Below, one piece after another: positions 21,754 to 30,897 of a stretch of DNA of 41,737 bases. Made by a program: the position numbers and the translations under genes. Within the stretch, counting starts at the first letter, position 1. Every line of letters starts with the position of its first letter. A model generated the notes under the pieces. It did not search any database and had not been told where the DNA came from. It saw only the letters and a list, made by a program, of their open reading frames with translations. Source of the stretch: Blastocatellia bacterium (GTDB lineage: Bacteria; Acidobacteriota; Blastocatellia; UBA7656; JADIYM01); contig JAJTWZ010000037.1 in assembly GCA_021463145.1 (NCBI GenBank), positions 1-41,737 of the forward strand. Direction: 5' to 3'.

Positions 21754-23604
21754 TCAGGGAATGGCGGGAACGACGTATCCGACGGTTGCGTCGAGCTTCC
21801 AGCCTTTACGCTGCATGTTGCGCGGCAACTTCGCCGCATCCTTTTCGATCGTGAGGTAGTGATTGACGACACGCTTGCCGTCGCTGAGCGCCCAGCGATA
21901 CAACGGCACCAGTCCCGTCCGCGCGTCAGTTACCAGATAACCGAGTCGTGCGCCCCGCTCGCGTGCCGTTCGCGGATCGCCTGGCGCCTTCTCGGCCGAC
22001 GTGAGAGTCAAGAAGAAGAGACCGCGGTCGGTGTCGCCCGGCCGATAGTTGTGCAACTCCACGGTCTTGATTCCAGCCGCGTCCCCGAACGGTTCGACGA
22101 ACAACGAGAAGTCGGCCGCCTTGGCAGCATCGGCCGGCTCGTTGCTCGCGGGCTTGAAGAATCGCCATCCCCCGGCTGCTCCCGCGGTTGTCGCGGCGAC
22201 GAATTCTCGCGCGATGGGCTGACGTGCGATCTGGTTTCGTACCGATACACCGGCAAAATCCTTCTCCGGGTATCGGCCTTCGACTGCGGGACCACGTCCC
22301 GAGGTCGCCGACACGCTCCAGGCGAGGGCGAGACTGACCATGGCATCGCCCTTATTTGCGTCGCCGACACCCAGCGGGACGGGAATCGAGAGCCGGGTCT
22401 GGCCGGCGCCGCCGCGCTCGACCGTCAGCAGGCCGTCGAGTTTCGCGACCGCGCCGTCCGGCGTGAGGACCCGGAAATTCGTGACGCGAATCGGACTGGA
22501 GCCGGCGTTTCGCACGGAGATCTCCGCCGGCACGGATGCCGACTGGCTCGTCAGCGTGACGGAGCCGGGAAGAACCGCCAGCACGACCGCTTCCGGTCCT
22601 CCGATCGGTGCTCCGCCGCCCGCCACGACGATCCGCATCCAGGTCGACTGGTTGCCGTCGCCATTGATGATGCGGACCTCGTAGTTGCCCGGCTCCCGGA
22701 CCATCGCCTTGGTGATCGTGACCGTCAGTTCCGAAAGACCCGCGTTCTCGGTTCGCGACGTTTGCGGGATGATCTTTCCGTCGCTGCCGTCGCCTTCCCG
22801 TCGCAGGAGCACGCGGGCGCTTCCCAGTTCCACCCCCTTCGCCGAAATCCTGATGCTGGCCGACACGGCCGTTCGCAGATCTATGCGCTCCGGTACCACT
22901 GAAACGATCGACACACCCTCGTTTCCTCCGCCAGGCGAAGCGGCCACGACGTCGAATCTTGCCGGCTCCGACGCCTTTCCGCCCGGATTTGTGATGGTGA
23001 ACGTGACAGCACCCGGAAGGGCGAGATGGGCGTCGGGGACCTTGAACGTCAGTCCGTCGCGAACGGCGTGGCCGCGAATCTCGGACTTGCCGGCCGCCGA
23101 GCTGAGCGTGACGATCGCCTGGTCAACCAGGTCGCGGCCGATTGCCGTGACGTAGACGTCGCGGCCAGCTGCCTTCACTTCGACGGGCGAGACGCGGGAT
23201 ATCGCCGGCGTAGGCACGGCGACGGCGGCCCGCACCTCGAGCGCCACCCAATCGGAGACGGCGCCGTCCGGGTTCTTGACTCTCAACTCGAGCGTGGCGG
23301 CCTTTGCGACGAGTGGAGCGGTAAGTGTTGCCCGAACCTGCGCCGGGCCTTCGAAAATCGTCTCGAGGCCGATGCCGCCACCCCGTTCGCCCTTCACGCG
23401 TGCGCGAACGACCGCGCCCTTGGCGAAGAGTCGGCCGTTGAGGGTAACGGAGACCGGCGCCGGACTAACCGGCACGCCGTCCGGTGACACGGTGTCTATT
23501 CGCGGCGCGGCCTTGTCCGCAGCGGTTCCATCCTGGGCGTTCGAGAGTGGCGCGGCGCCGGAAATGACAAGCGCGGCCAGAAGCAGGAGCGATCCGAGTC
23601 GCAT
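21754..23604 (-). CDS. Secreted protein with IPT/TIG-like Ig domains and DUF5648-like C-terminus
   Basis: A 616-aa exported protein. The signal peptide is ~1-23 (ends near SNA/QD). Three Ig-like IPT/TIG repeats follow, each opening with I-xx-V-x-P and ending in a T-N-P-G or N-P-D-G turn (about 35-125, 132-222 and 230-325). A fourth beta-rich region is at ~335-420. The last ~75 residues (LVPLYRWALSDGKRVVNHYL ... GWKLDATVGYV) resemble the DUF5648-type module of secreted proteins. No catalytic motif was recognised. Likely a cell-surface binding or matrix protein; the ligand is unknown. It is co-directional with the glycosyltransferase genes upstream (61-nt gap). Confidence 0.75.
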   Translation of the reverse strand: MRLGSLLLLAALVISGAAPLSNAQDGTAADKAAPRIDTVSPDGVPVSPAPVSVTLNGRLFAKGAVVRARVKGERGGGIGLETIFEGPAQVRATLTAPLVAKAATLELRVKNPDGAVSDWVALEVRAAVAVPTPAISRVSPVEVKAAGRDVYVTAIGRDLVDQAIVTLSSAAGKSEIRGHAVRDGLTFKVPDAHLALPGAVTFTITNPGGKASEPARFDVVAASPGGGNEGVSIVSVVPERIDLRTAVSASIRISAKGVELGSARVLLRREGDGSDGKIIPQTSRTENAGLSELTVTITKAMVREPGNYEVRIINGDGNQSTWMRIVVAGGGAPIGGPEAVVLAVLPGSVTLTSQSASVPAEISVRNAGSSPIRVTNFRVLTPDGAVAKLDGLLTVERGGAGQTRLSIPVPLGVGDANKGDAMVSLALAWSVSATSGRGPAVEGRYPEKDFAGVSVRNQIARQPIAREFVAATTAGAAGGWRFFKPASNEPADAAKAADFSLFVEPFGDAAGIKTVELHNYRPGDTDRGLFFLTLTSAEKAPGDPRTARERGARLGYLVTDARTGLVPLYRWALSDGKRVVNHYLTIEKDAAKLPRNMQRKGWKLDATVGYVVPAIP

Positions 23605-23665
23605 TGATTCCTCCTAGTTGTTTCGGTTCGTAGAATTCCTACGACGCCACGCCGTCGCGCGAAGT

Positions 23666-24544
23666 TTACCGTCCCCAGCCGACCAGCGAGGCGTCTCTGC
23701 GTGGCTTGAGACGCGCAATCGACATCAGCAGCCGGAAGGCGAACGAGCCAAGCAGACCGAAGTGCTTGCGGGCAAATGCGTTCTGGCTTTCGCGGGCCTC
23801 TTTGCGCATGCGGTCGAGCGCTCGAGAGGCGGAAGCCCCGCCGCGATGCGATACGACGACGGCAGGGGCGTGGACTACGGTCCACCCGGCCTTCCGGAGC
23901 CGAAGGCACAGATCCTCATCCTCCGAGTACATGAAGAAACGGACGTCGAACCGTCCGACTTCATCGAGCGCGTCGCGCCTGACGAGCAGGCACGCGCCGA
24001 CGCACCAGTCGACATCGACGAACTCGGCGTCCAGCTCGGTCAAGTCGTAACTCCGCCTGAATCCGCCGAACGGAACCAACCGCGACAGTCCGGCCGATTC
24101 CGCGAACTGATTCCACGGTGTCAGGAAGCGTCCGCAAGCGAACTGACTGGAACCATCGGCGCCCTGAAGTGCCGCTCCGACCGCACCGGCGCGCGGACTT
24201 GCGTCGAGGTGGGCGACGAGCCGCGCGACGGCTCCCGGCGGAAGTTGCGCGTCGGAGTTGAGAAAAAGTACGAACCGGCCTGCCGATGCGACGATGCCCC
24301 GATTCGCGGCGCGGGCGAACCCGACGTTCGAGTCCAGCGCGACGATGCGAACGGAGGGGAACGCCTCTTCGACTGCCTCCACGGTTCTGTCGCCGGACGC
24401 ATTGTCGACCAGGACGGCGTCGCAAGTGAGGCCGTCGGCCGCGCCGTGATCGAATACTGATCTGAGGCACTCGAGGGTAAGCTCGAGCGTGTTCCAGGAT
24501 ACGACGACGACCGTCACGTCTGGCGGTTTGACCGTCGCCATCAT
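23666..24544 (-). CDS. Family 2 glycosyltransferase, rhamnosyltransferase-like
   Basis: A 292-aa GT-A enzyme transferring a nucleotide-activated sugar at the cytoplasmic face. Motifs seen: VVVVSWNTLELTLECLRSV start, DNASGD (47-52), GFARAANRGI, a metal-binding L-N-S-D98 in place of DxD, and catalytic-region FMYSEDEDLCLRLRKAGW near 215. This pattern is that of WbbL-like rhamnosyltransferases. Its ATG overlaps the stop of the TMTC-like gene (ATGA), so the two are translationally coupled and probably act on the same glycan or glycoprotein. Confidence 0.87.
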   Translation of the reverse strand: MMATVKPPDVTVVVVSWNTLELTLECLRSVFDHGAADGLTCDAVLVDNASGDRTVEAVEEAFPSVRIVALDSNVGFARAANRGIVASAGRFVLFLNSDAQLPPGAVARLVAHLDASPRAGAVGAALQGADGSSQFACGRFLTPWNQFAESAGLSRLVPFGGFRRSYDLTELDAEFVDVDWCVGACLLVRRDALDEVGRFDVRFFMYSEDEDLCLRLRKAGWTVVHAPAVVVSHRGGASASRALDRMRKEARESQNAFARKHFGLLGSFAFRLLMSIARLKPRRDASLVGWGR

Positions 24545-26679
24545 CCTGAGCGAGGCCCGCCAGCGCGGGCCTTCTGAATCGTTTCGCGGTCGAATGAAGT
24601 GACCGCCGATCGTTGCGCGGCCTCGAAATATGGCTCGGCCGCAGCAGCGGATCCTGGCCGCACGTCACGCGCATAGCGCGCGAGGGCGAAGTTGGCCACC
24701 GCGCTCCCAGGGTCTCGTTCGAGGGCTTCGGCGAAAACGGTGCGCGCATCCTCGACGCGGCCCGATTTCCAGAGCAGTTGGCCGAGGACCAACCGCGAAG
24801 CATTGTCGTCCGGCACGGAGGCCAGCCGGACGCGAAGCGCCTCGATGGTGGTCGCGGTCTCGCCGCTGGTCTGGAGCAGGCTCGAGTAAGACTCCTGGGC
24901 CCGGATCAGGTTCGGCGTTCGCGCCAATACTCCTTCGAGCGTGCGGCGCGCATCGGCCGTGCGGCCCGCCGATACGTCTAGCATTGCCATCTCGGTTTCG
25001 TAGAGAGCACGCAGGGCGTCAGGCGTCATGTGCCACTGTCGCGCCGCGGCATCGATGTCGCCTCCGAGAGCCCTGGCGTACACGTCGCGCGCTTCGTCGA
25101 AGCGGCCCAGTCCTGCGTAGGTCGAGGCGAGGTTGAAGTACGACGAGATGAAGGTCGGATCCTCGTCGATTGCCTGCCGGTAAAAAGGAATCGCGCGCTC
25201 GTGTTCACCGCGGTTGGTGAGCACGAGTCCGTAGTTGTAGGCGGCACGTGGCGAGGTTGGGACGGTAGCGTAGGTTGCCTCCCAGAGCGTCGCGTCGTCC
25301 TTCCAGTCGGCATTGCGAACGACGGTCCGGAGCGCGAAGGCGCTGACCAGAATCACGAGGATGGAAAGCAGGCCCGCGCGCGCGCCGTCCGACAGCTTCA
25401 TCCGGCCGATTGACTGGACGATGTCGGCAAGGACGAATCCGGCGCCGGCAATCGGCAGGTAAAGATAGTGATCCGCGACGATCTCGTGGTGGGGAAGGAT
25501 CTGGCTCGCGGGGAGCAGCGTGACGAGGAACCAGAGCAAACCGAAGCCGGCGACGCGGTGTGAGGACCGCACGAGCAGCCAGAGGCCGAGCGCCGCAGTC
25601 CCAACGAGAAACACGATCGCCGGGAATACTCGGCCATCGGCAAAGCCAGTCGCCGGATCGAACGCGCCGTAATACTGCGCGGCGAGGTGACTCGGCCAGG
25701 TTGCGAGCCTTGCGTAATGCGCATAGGTGAGCGGCACCGTCAGCAGGTTCGTCAGAAACGACCCGCCCCAGTAGGTGACACCTGCATCTCCGATTCGCGT
25801 CGTCGCCGAGCGGACGAACAGGGTGTAGTACGCAAAGCCCGCCAACGCGATGAAGCCTGCGATGTAGAGCGGGGCTCCCTTTCGGATGGTGCGCGCTACC
25901 GCGGTCCACAGCGCCGGGCGTGAGCCGTCCGAACCGGTTTCCGTGGCACGGGCAAAATCCCACAGCACGCACACGAACGGAAAACTGGCCGCCATCTCCT
26001 TCGACATGAGACTCAGGCCGAAGCACGCGCCGGTTGCCACGAGCCAACGCGTGGCCCGCGCGCGCGACTCCGACTCACGGAACTTCACGTACGCGAAGAA
26101 GCCTGCCAGAAAGAAGAGCGCGAACAGTACGTCGCGACGTCCCGAAATGTAGGCGACCGATTCGGACTGAACCGGGTGGACGGCGAAGAATGCGGTCGCC
26201 GCAAACGACGCGATACGTGCTCCACCCGTGAGCCGCCGGGCGACCCAGAGAGTGAGCAGCACGTTGAGTGCGTGCACGACGATGTTCGTAAACCGGAATC
26301 CGGCCGGGTTGAGCCCCCAGATCGCGTAGTCGAGCGCATAACTGACGGTGCGGATCGGACGGTAACTGTCGCCCAGAAACACCCCGAAGTTCGAGAGGCT
26401 CCGAATCCGTCCGTCACGGACGACGAGGTCGACGTCGTCGAACACGAATCCGTTTGGAAGACTGTTGGCAAAGACGGCGACCACGATGATGACGAGGGCG
26501 GCTCCGAGCAGGATCCAGATTCGACGGTCGCCCGCACCAGACTGGACGGCCGAAGCAGGGACCGGATCGGGGGCGCCGTCCGAATCCGCAGGTTTCGCCG
26601 GGACGTCGACGGGCTGGCCGGCGGATTCAGGGAGGGATCTCTCGCCCTGGCCGGCTCGAACTCGCTTCTTCCTCGCCAT
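24541..26679 (-). CDS. TMTC-like polytopic glycosyltransferase with TPR C-terminus
   Basis: A 712-aa protein. After a charged N-tail (~1-50) come about ten membrane helices with the GT-C-type motif FVFDDVDLV (D81, D82) in the first outer loop and HPVQSESVAYISGRRD (168-183), both typical of TMTC-type O-mannosyltransferase relatives. The C-terminal third (~490-700) is a run of tetratricopeptide repeats (for example AAYNYGLVLTNRGEHERAI). Bacterial members are common in Acidobacteriota and planctomycetes; their substrates are not established. It sits between a single-pass proline-rich protein gene (19 nt upstream) and a coupled GT2 gene, suggesting a small glycosylation unit. Confidence 0.8.
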   Translation of the reverse strand: MARKKRVRAGQGERSLPESAGQPVDVPAKPADSDGAPDPVPASAVQSGAGDRRIWILLGAALVIIVVAVFANSLPNGFVFDDVDLVVRDGRIRSLSNFGVFLGDSYRPIRTVSYALDYAIWGLNPAGFRFTNIVVHALNVLLTLWVARRLTGGARIASFAATAFFAVHPVQSESVAYISGRRDVLFALFFLAGFFAYVKFRESESRARATRWLVATGACFGLSLMSKEMAASFPFVCVLWDFARATETGSDGSRPALWTAVARTIRKGAPLYIAGFIALAGFAYYTLFVRSATTRIGDAGVTYWGGSFLTNLLTVPLTYAHYARLATWPSHLAAQYYGAFDPATGFADGRVFPAIVFLVGTAALGLWLLVRSSHRVAGFGLLWFLVTLLPASQILPHHEIVADHYLYLPIAGAGFVLADIVQSIGRMKLSDGARAGLLSILVILVSAFALRTVVRNADWKDDATLWEATYATVPTSPRAAYNYGLVLTNRGEHERAIPFYRQAIDEDPTFISSYFNLASTYAGLGRFDEARDVYARALGGDIDAAARQWHMTPDALRALYETEMAMLDVSAGRTADARRTLEGVLARTPNLIRAQESYSSLLQTSGETATTIEALRVRLASVPDDNASRLVLGQLLWKSGRVEDARTVFAEALERDPGSAVANFALARYARDVRPGSAAAAEPYFEAAQRSAVTSFDRETIQKARAGGPRSG

Positions 26680-26698
26680 TGGTGCGCCCCGCGAGCAG

Positions 26699-27442
26699 TC
26701 AGTCCTTCGGAAGAACGCGGTACACGACCTTGTCGACGACGACTATCAACTGGTCGTCGAGACGGAAGTACTGCCGCAGGTCCGGGCGCGACTCGAGAAG
26801 CCGCACGTAAGGGTCGCTGCCGGCGACCAGCGTGATCGTTTCGAGCCCATTGGCTGCATCGTAGGCCGAGTCGACCAGCACCCCGCTACTGTCGCGTGTG
26901 AAGGTCTTGTTTCCGACGCGCCTCGTGCTGTTTCCGCCGGCCGGACCGGATGCCCGGGAACGCGGAGGCCGCGGCGTTGCATCAGCCGCAGGTCCTGGGA
27001 CCTTTGGCGCCGGATCGACGCGGGGCGCCGTCGACTCGCGCCTCGGGTCTGGTTCCGTGCGTGAGGGCGCTGGCGTGTACGCGGGAGCCGGGGGCGAGGC
27101 AGGGAAGAGCGGACCGGCCCCGATTCCGGGAAATCCGGGAATGATGCCGGGCAAAAGGCTCGGCTGAATGGCCGGACCTGCCTCGTCGTCGTCGCGATCC
27201 TTCGAGTCGTTCTTGTTCTCGTTCGCTGCCGGGATGCGCTGCGGAGGCGCGTATTTGATATCTGTCGGCGAGACTTGGAATCTCATTTGCGAACGTGCCG
27301 ACAGAAATAGAAGGACGACCGTCGCGAGCAACGCGACGAGCGCGAAAGCCGCGAGGCCAAGAGCGAACAGGAACGAGCGAAGCCTCGACGGACTGGCAGC
27401 GGGTCGAACAAATGTGCCGGCGGATGCGTGATCGATGTTCAT
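26699..27442 (-). CDS. Single-pass membrane protein with proline-rich periplasmic region, unknown function
   Basis: A 247-aa protein I do not recognise. It has a short cytoplasmic N-tail, one membrane helix (~24-48) and an acidic/asparagine-rich stretch (NENKNDSKDRDDDE). A low-complexity Pro/Ala/Gly section follows (~90-165), then a compact C-terminal domain (~170-247; VGNKTFTRDSSGVLVDSAYD ... LVAGSDPYVRLLESRPDLR). The C-terminal part looks folded and may be a small beta-rich domain. It is first gene of the minus-strand TMTC-GT2 group. Confidence 0.65.
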   Translation of the reverse strand: MNIDHASAGTFVRPAASPSRLRSFLFALGLAAFALVALLATVVLLFLSARSQMRFQVSPTDIKYAPPQRIPAANENKNDSKDRDDDEAGPAIQPSLLPGIIPGFPGIGAGPLFPASPPAPAYTPAPSRTEPDPRRESTAPRVDPAPKVPGPAADATPRPPRSRASGPAGGNSTRRVGNKTFTRDSSGVLVDSAYDAANGLETITLVAGSDPYVRLLESRPDLRQYFRLDDQLIVVVDKVVYRVLPKD

Positions 27443-27743
27443 GGCGTGCGGCCCAAACTTCGCATTCTACTGGAAGGAGTGAAGCATTGGCTATCACGGG
27501 CCGTATGCGCCCGGAAACAGTCCCCGCAGCGAACCTCGCCGTACCTCGCCGTACGGCGCCGTACGGTGCCGTACCGGGCGAACCGGCCGGACCGCGCCAG
27601 GGTGACTTTTCCGATGCGATGGTCTCCCGCTTTCCCACGAAAATGGATTAGTCTGTTCGCAGGGGCCGCGAGAATATCGGTACGCCTGGCCGCGCGAGTT
27701 TCGTGAGCGTGGCCGAGCCTGGGGCCGCCGGGAGGGATCAGAA
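27443..27743. other. Divergent intergenic region upstream of the persulfide dioxygenase
   Basis: This 301-nt gene-free stretch between divergent genes must hold both promoters. It contains a 10-bp tandem repeat (27537-27576). No convincing -35/-10 pair was found for either side; a TAGAAT hexamer on the minus strand near 27467 is the only -10-like match. GGGAGG at 27730-27735 is the ribosome-binding site of the next gene. Confidence 0.5.
27537..27576. repeat. Four-copy 10-bp tandem repeat, CGCCGTACNN
   Basis: Four consecutive decamers: CGCCGTACCT, CGCCGTACGG, CGCCGTACGG and TGCCGTACCG. The period equals one DNA helical turn, and the units generate overlapping CGTACG and GGCGCC palindromes. 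It lies in a divergent promoter region. It might be a regulator array or a simple slippage repeat. Confidence 0.7.
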
Positions 27744-29156
27744 GTGTATTTCAAGCAATTCTATCTGGGCTGCCTTGCGCAGGCATCGTACCTGATCGGT
27801 TCGAATGGAGAAGCCGCTGTCGTCGATCCACGGCGTGACGTCGACGAGTACCTGCGTGAGGCGGAGGAGAAGGGATTCCGGATCAAGTTCGTAATCGAAA
27901 CTCACCTCCACGCGGATTTCGTCTCGGGCCATCGCGAACTCGCGGAACGGGCTGGAGCCGAGATCGTCATTTCGCATCGGGCAGGAGCCGAGTTCCCTCA
28001 TCGTGCGGTGAAAGAGGGCGACGTGCTGCGAGTCGGTTCCGTCACGCTCTCGGTCATCGAGACTCCGGGGCATACTCCCGAGGGCATCTCGATTCTCGTG
28101 GCCGACAGTGCCGACAGGTCGGTCACGCCCAAGGTGCTTACTGGCGACACGCTTTTCGTTGGCGACGTCGGGCGCCCCGACCTCGCAGGCTCGAAGGGCT
28201 ACTCGCCCCAGGAGATGGCAGGCCTTCTCTACGACAGTCTGCACGGGAAGCTTCTCACCCTCGACGATGCAGTCGAGGTTTATCCTGCGCATGGCGCCGG
28301 CTCGCTGTGCGGCCGGAACATGTCGAAGGAGACGAGTTCGACCATCGGAATGCAGCGGCAGTTCAACTGTGCATTGAAGCCCATGTCGCGCGAAGCCTTC
28401 GTCGAGACGATGACGGAGAACCTCCCCGAGGTGCCGGGCTATTTCGCGAGGGATGTCGAGATGAATCGCACCGGCGCGGCGCGGCTGGAGAGTCTGAGGA
28501 TGCCCGAACCGTTGACGCCGGACGCGATTGCGGCGCTCGTCGAAAACGGCGCCGTCATTCTGGACGTGCGTACCGGCGCGGAGTTCGGCGCCGGCCACAT
28601 TCCGGGGTCGATCAATATCGGCCTCGGCGGTCAGTTCGCGTCCTGGGCCGGCTCCCTTATCGATATCTCGACGCCTGTCGTGATCGTGGCAGGCGAAACG
28701 GACGAGGTTGCGGAAGCCTGGACGCGACTCGCGCGAGTCGGGTTCGAGTCGGTAGTCGGCTATCTCGAGGGTGGAATGCACGAGTGGGAGGATGCCGGGC
28801 TTCGCGAGGCGGTGACACCGCAGGTATCCGTCGATCGTCTCAGATCGCTTCGAGAATCGAAGCCGGACCTTCAGATCGTCGATGTTCGTCGCCCGGCGGA
28901 ATACGAATCCGGCCACGTGCCTGGCGCCGTCAACGTGCCGCTCGCCGCGCTGGGCGACCGTGCCGGAGAGCTCGACTCCAGCCTTGCAACCGCGGTCGTC
29001 TGCCAGAGCGGTTACCGCTCCAGCGCGGCCACGAGCATTCTCGCGCGGCACGGGTTCAGGGACGTCGTCAACGTCGTCGGCGGTACCGCGGCGTGGCTGG
29101 CGGCGGACTTTCCAGCTGAGACTGGAATCTGCAAGCTGACGACTGAAAGCGGCTGA
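27744..29156 (+). CDS. Persulfide dioxygenase fused to two rhodanese domains
   Basis: A 470-aa cytosolic enzyme of the ETHE1/CstB type that oxidises glutathione- or CoA-type persulfide to sulfite; the rhodanese can form thiosulfate. The metallo-beta-lactamase domain (1-240) carries THLHADFVSGH (H54, H56, D58), H110 and TGDTLF D135 as metal and fold residues. The first rhodanese (~258-355) lacks a catalytic cysteine (VVIVAGE), and the second (~362-460) has it at C420 in CQSGYRS. This active/inactive pair is the CstB plan. The start codon is GTG, with GGGAGG upstream. It is isolated between divergent and convergent neighbours, with no sqr or csoR-like gene adjacent. Confidence 0.92.
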   Translation: MYFKQFYLGCLAQASYLIGSNGEAAVVDPRRDVDEYLREAEEKGFRIKFVIETHLHADFVSGHRELAERAGAEIVISHRAGAEFPHRAVKEGDVLRVGSVTLSVIETPGHTPEGISILVADSADRSVTPKVLTGDTLFVGDVGRPDLAGSKGYSPQEMAGLLYDSLHGKLLTLDDAVEVYPAHGAGSLCGRNMSKETSSTIGMQRQFNCALKPMSREAFVETMTENLPEVPGYFARDVEMNRTGAARLESLRMPEPLTPDAIAALVENGAVILDVRTGAEFGAGHIPGSINIGLGGQFASWAGSLIDISTPVVIVAGETDEVAEAWTRLARVGFESVVGYLEGGMHEWEDAGLREAVTPQVSVDRLRSLRESKPDLQIVDVRRPAEYESGHVPGAVNVPLAALGDRAGELDSSLATAVVCQSGYRSSAATSILARHGFRDVVNVVGGTAAWLAADFPAETGICKLTTESG

Positions 29157-29181
29157 GCGGGATTGCGCGATCGGGACGGGT

Positions 29182-30852
29182 TCAGGCTCGCCTGCGCAAC
29201 GAGACGATCTCGCGCAGTTCGTGAATTCGCAGGATCCAAGCCGCGGCGCCGTATACGGCAACACCTGCCGCTATAGAGGCTAGCACCTGCGCCGCGCGCA
29301 TCGTCGTCGAAACGCGGCCGAACGCTTGCGCCACGGCCTCGGCGGCGAGCCAGGCGCAAGGCGCCATCAGCGCCGACGCAGCGAGCGACTTCGCCGTGGC
29401 GACGCCCACCGATCTCAGTCCAAGCGGACCGAATCGCCGCCGGAGTGCGAAGCAGGCAATGCCGAAGTTCACCGTCACGGCGATCGAGGTCGCAAGCGCG
29501 AGCCCGCGATGGTCCCAACCGAGGCCGGCCACGAACAGGGTGCTCAGCGCGACGTTGAGTGCGATCGAAAGCACCGATGCAATCAGCGGGGTGGTCGTGT
29601 TGCCGAGCGCGTAGAACGCATCGGTCACGATCTTGATCGCAGAATAGCCGCACAGTCCGGCGGCGTAGCAGGCAAGCGCGGCGGCGGCCATTTCCGAATC
29701 GTGAGCCGAGAACACGCCGTGCTCGTAAATGAGGCTGATGATCGGACGGCTCAGAACTGCCAGCCCGACGCTCGACGGAATCGTGAGCACGAGCATCAGC
29801 CGCAGCGAGTGACCGAACACGTCCCGAAAGCTGGCCCGGTCACCGGCAGCCAGGTGCGCCGCCAACGCCGGAAGATTCGCCGTCGAGATCGCCACGCCGA
29901 ATATGCCGATCGGCAGGTACATGAGCCGGAACGCGACGTTCAGCCACGACAGCCAGCCGGTTCCGAGGCTCGCGAAGAGTGTGTTCACGAACACATTGAC
30001 CTGGACGGCCGCGATTCCGATAGTCGCCGGACCGATGAGCTTCCCGATGCGGCGAACGCCCGGATCCGAAAGGCTCAATTCCGGCTTCCACCGGTAGCCG
30101 ATTGCGCGAAGCGATGGCACCTGCACGAGCCACTGAACGAGGCCGCCTGCAAGAACGCCAACGGCCATCCCGCATACCGGGTGCATCCCTGCGGACGGCG
30201 CGGCAAGGTACCCCGCCACGCCGACGACAAGCGATCCGACGTTGAAGAACGCCGACGAAAGGGCGGGGATGCCGAATCGCTTCCGGCTGTTGAGAATGCC
30301 CATCGAGACCGCCGCCAGCGAAACGAGCGGCAGGAATGGGAACATCACACGCGTCAGGAAGACCGTCAGATCGCGCTTCGTGGCGAATCCGTAACTCTGG
30401 CCGGCAGGGAGTGGCACGTCGAAGCCCTCGCCGGGCAGCATTACCGCCACGATGGCAGGCGCAAAGACAATGCCGAGAAGCGCAACCACGCCGGTAACGA
30501 GAACCAGCAGGTTTACGAACCTGTTGGCGAGGCGCCACGTCGCCTCCTCGCCTTCGCGCACACCTGTTTCCGTGAAAGTCGTGATGAACGCTTTCGAGAG
30601 CGCCCCCTCCCCGAACAGGTCGCGCAGCATGTTCGGAATGCGGAATGCCGCATTGAAAGCGTCAAGGGCGAGCCCGGTCGGAAAGAGTGACGCCAGGACC
30701 ACCTCGCGCACGAGTCCGAGGACGCGCGACGTCATGACAGCAGCCGAAACGACGCCGGCAGACTTCGTCAGCCCCACCCGCTCCGTTCGCAGGCCGAGCG
30801 GACCGGCGCCTTCAGGCGACTCCTTCAGGGCGGACTTTGGCGCGTCGGTCAT
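29182..30852 (-). CDS. murJ: Lipid II flippase MurJ (MviN), paralogue 1
   Basis: A 556-aa MOP-superfamily flippase with about fourteen helices that moves lipid II across the inner membrane for peptidoglycan synthesis. Signature segments are TSRVLGLVREVVLASLFPTG, FNAAFRIPNMLRDLFGEGAL and SKAFITTFTE. The cytoplasmic N-tail (~30 residues) is longer than usual. ATG 30852 is used; a GTG lies one codon upstream. It is only 45 nt downstream of a second complete murJ, and its convergent neighbour ends 25 nt away. Confidence 0.93.
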   Translation of the reverse strand: MTDAPKSALKESPEGAGPLGLRTERVGLTKSAGVVSAAVMTSRVLGLVREVVLASLFPTGLALDAFNAAFRIPNMLRDLFGEGALSKAFITTFTETGVREGEEATWRLANRFVNLLVLVTGVVALLGIVFAPAIVAVMLPGEGFDVPLPAGQSYGFATKRDLTVFLTRVMFPFLPLVSLAAVSMGILNSRKRFGIPALSSAFFNVGSLVVGVAGYLAAPSAGMHPVCGMAVGVLAGGLVQWLVQVPSLRAIGYRWKPELSLSDPGVRRIGKLIGPATIGIAAVQVNVFVNTLFASLGTGWLSWLNVAFRLMYLPIGIFGVAISTANLPALAAHLAAGDRASFRDVFGHSLRLMLVLTIPSSVGLAVLSRPIISLIYEHGVFSAHDSEMAAAALACYAAGLCGYSAIKIVTDAFYALGNTTTPLIASVLSIALNVALSTLFVAGLGWDHRGLALATSIAVTVNFGIACFALRRRFGPLGLRSVGVATAKSLAASALMAPCAWLAAEAVAQAFGRVSTTMRAAQVLASIAAGVAVYGAAAWILRIHELREIVSLRRRA

Positions 30853-30897
30853 CACTCGAACTCGATTCGGAGCGCGAAGGCGTCACCCTACCACCGC

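Noticed and set aside
24541-26679. Oligosaccharyltransferase or dolichyl-mannose PMT assignment
   Set aside because: The FDD and HPVQSESVAYISGRRD motifs with C-terminal TPRs fit TMTC-like proteins better than classical PMT or PglB enzymes.
29326-30690. 454-codon plus-strand frame over murJ paralogue 1
   Set aside because: Charged low-complexity translation antisense to a clear 14-helix MurJ.
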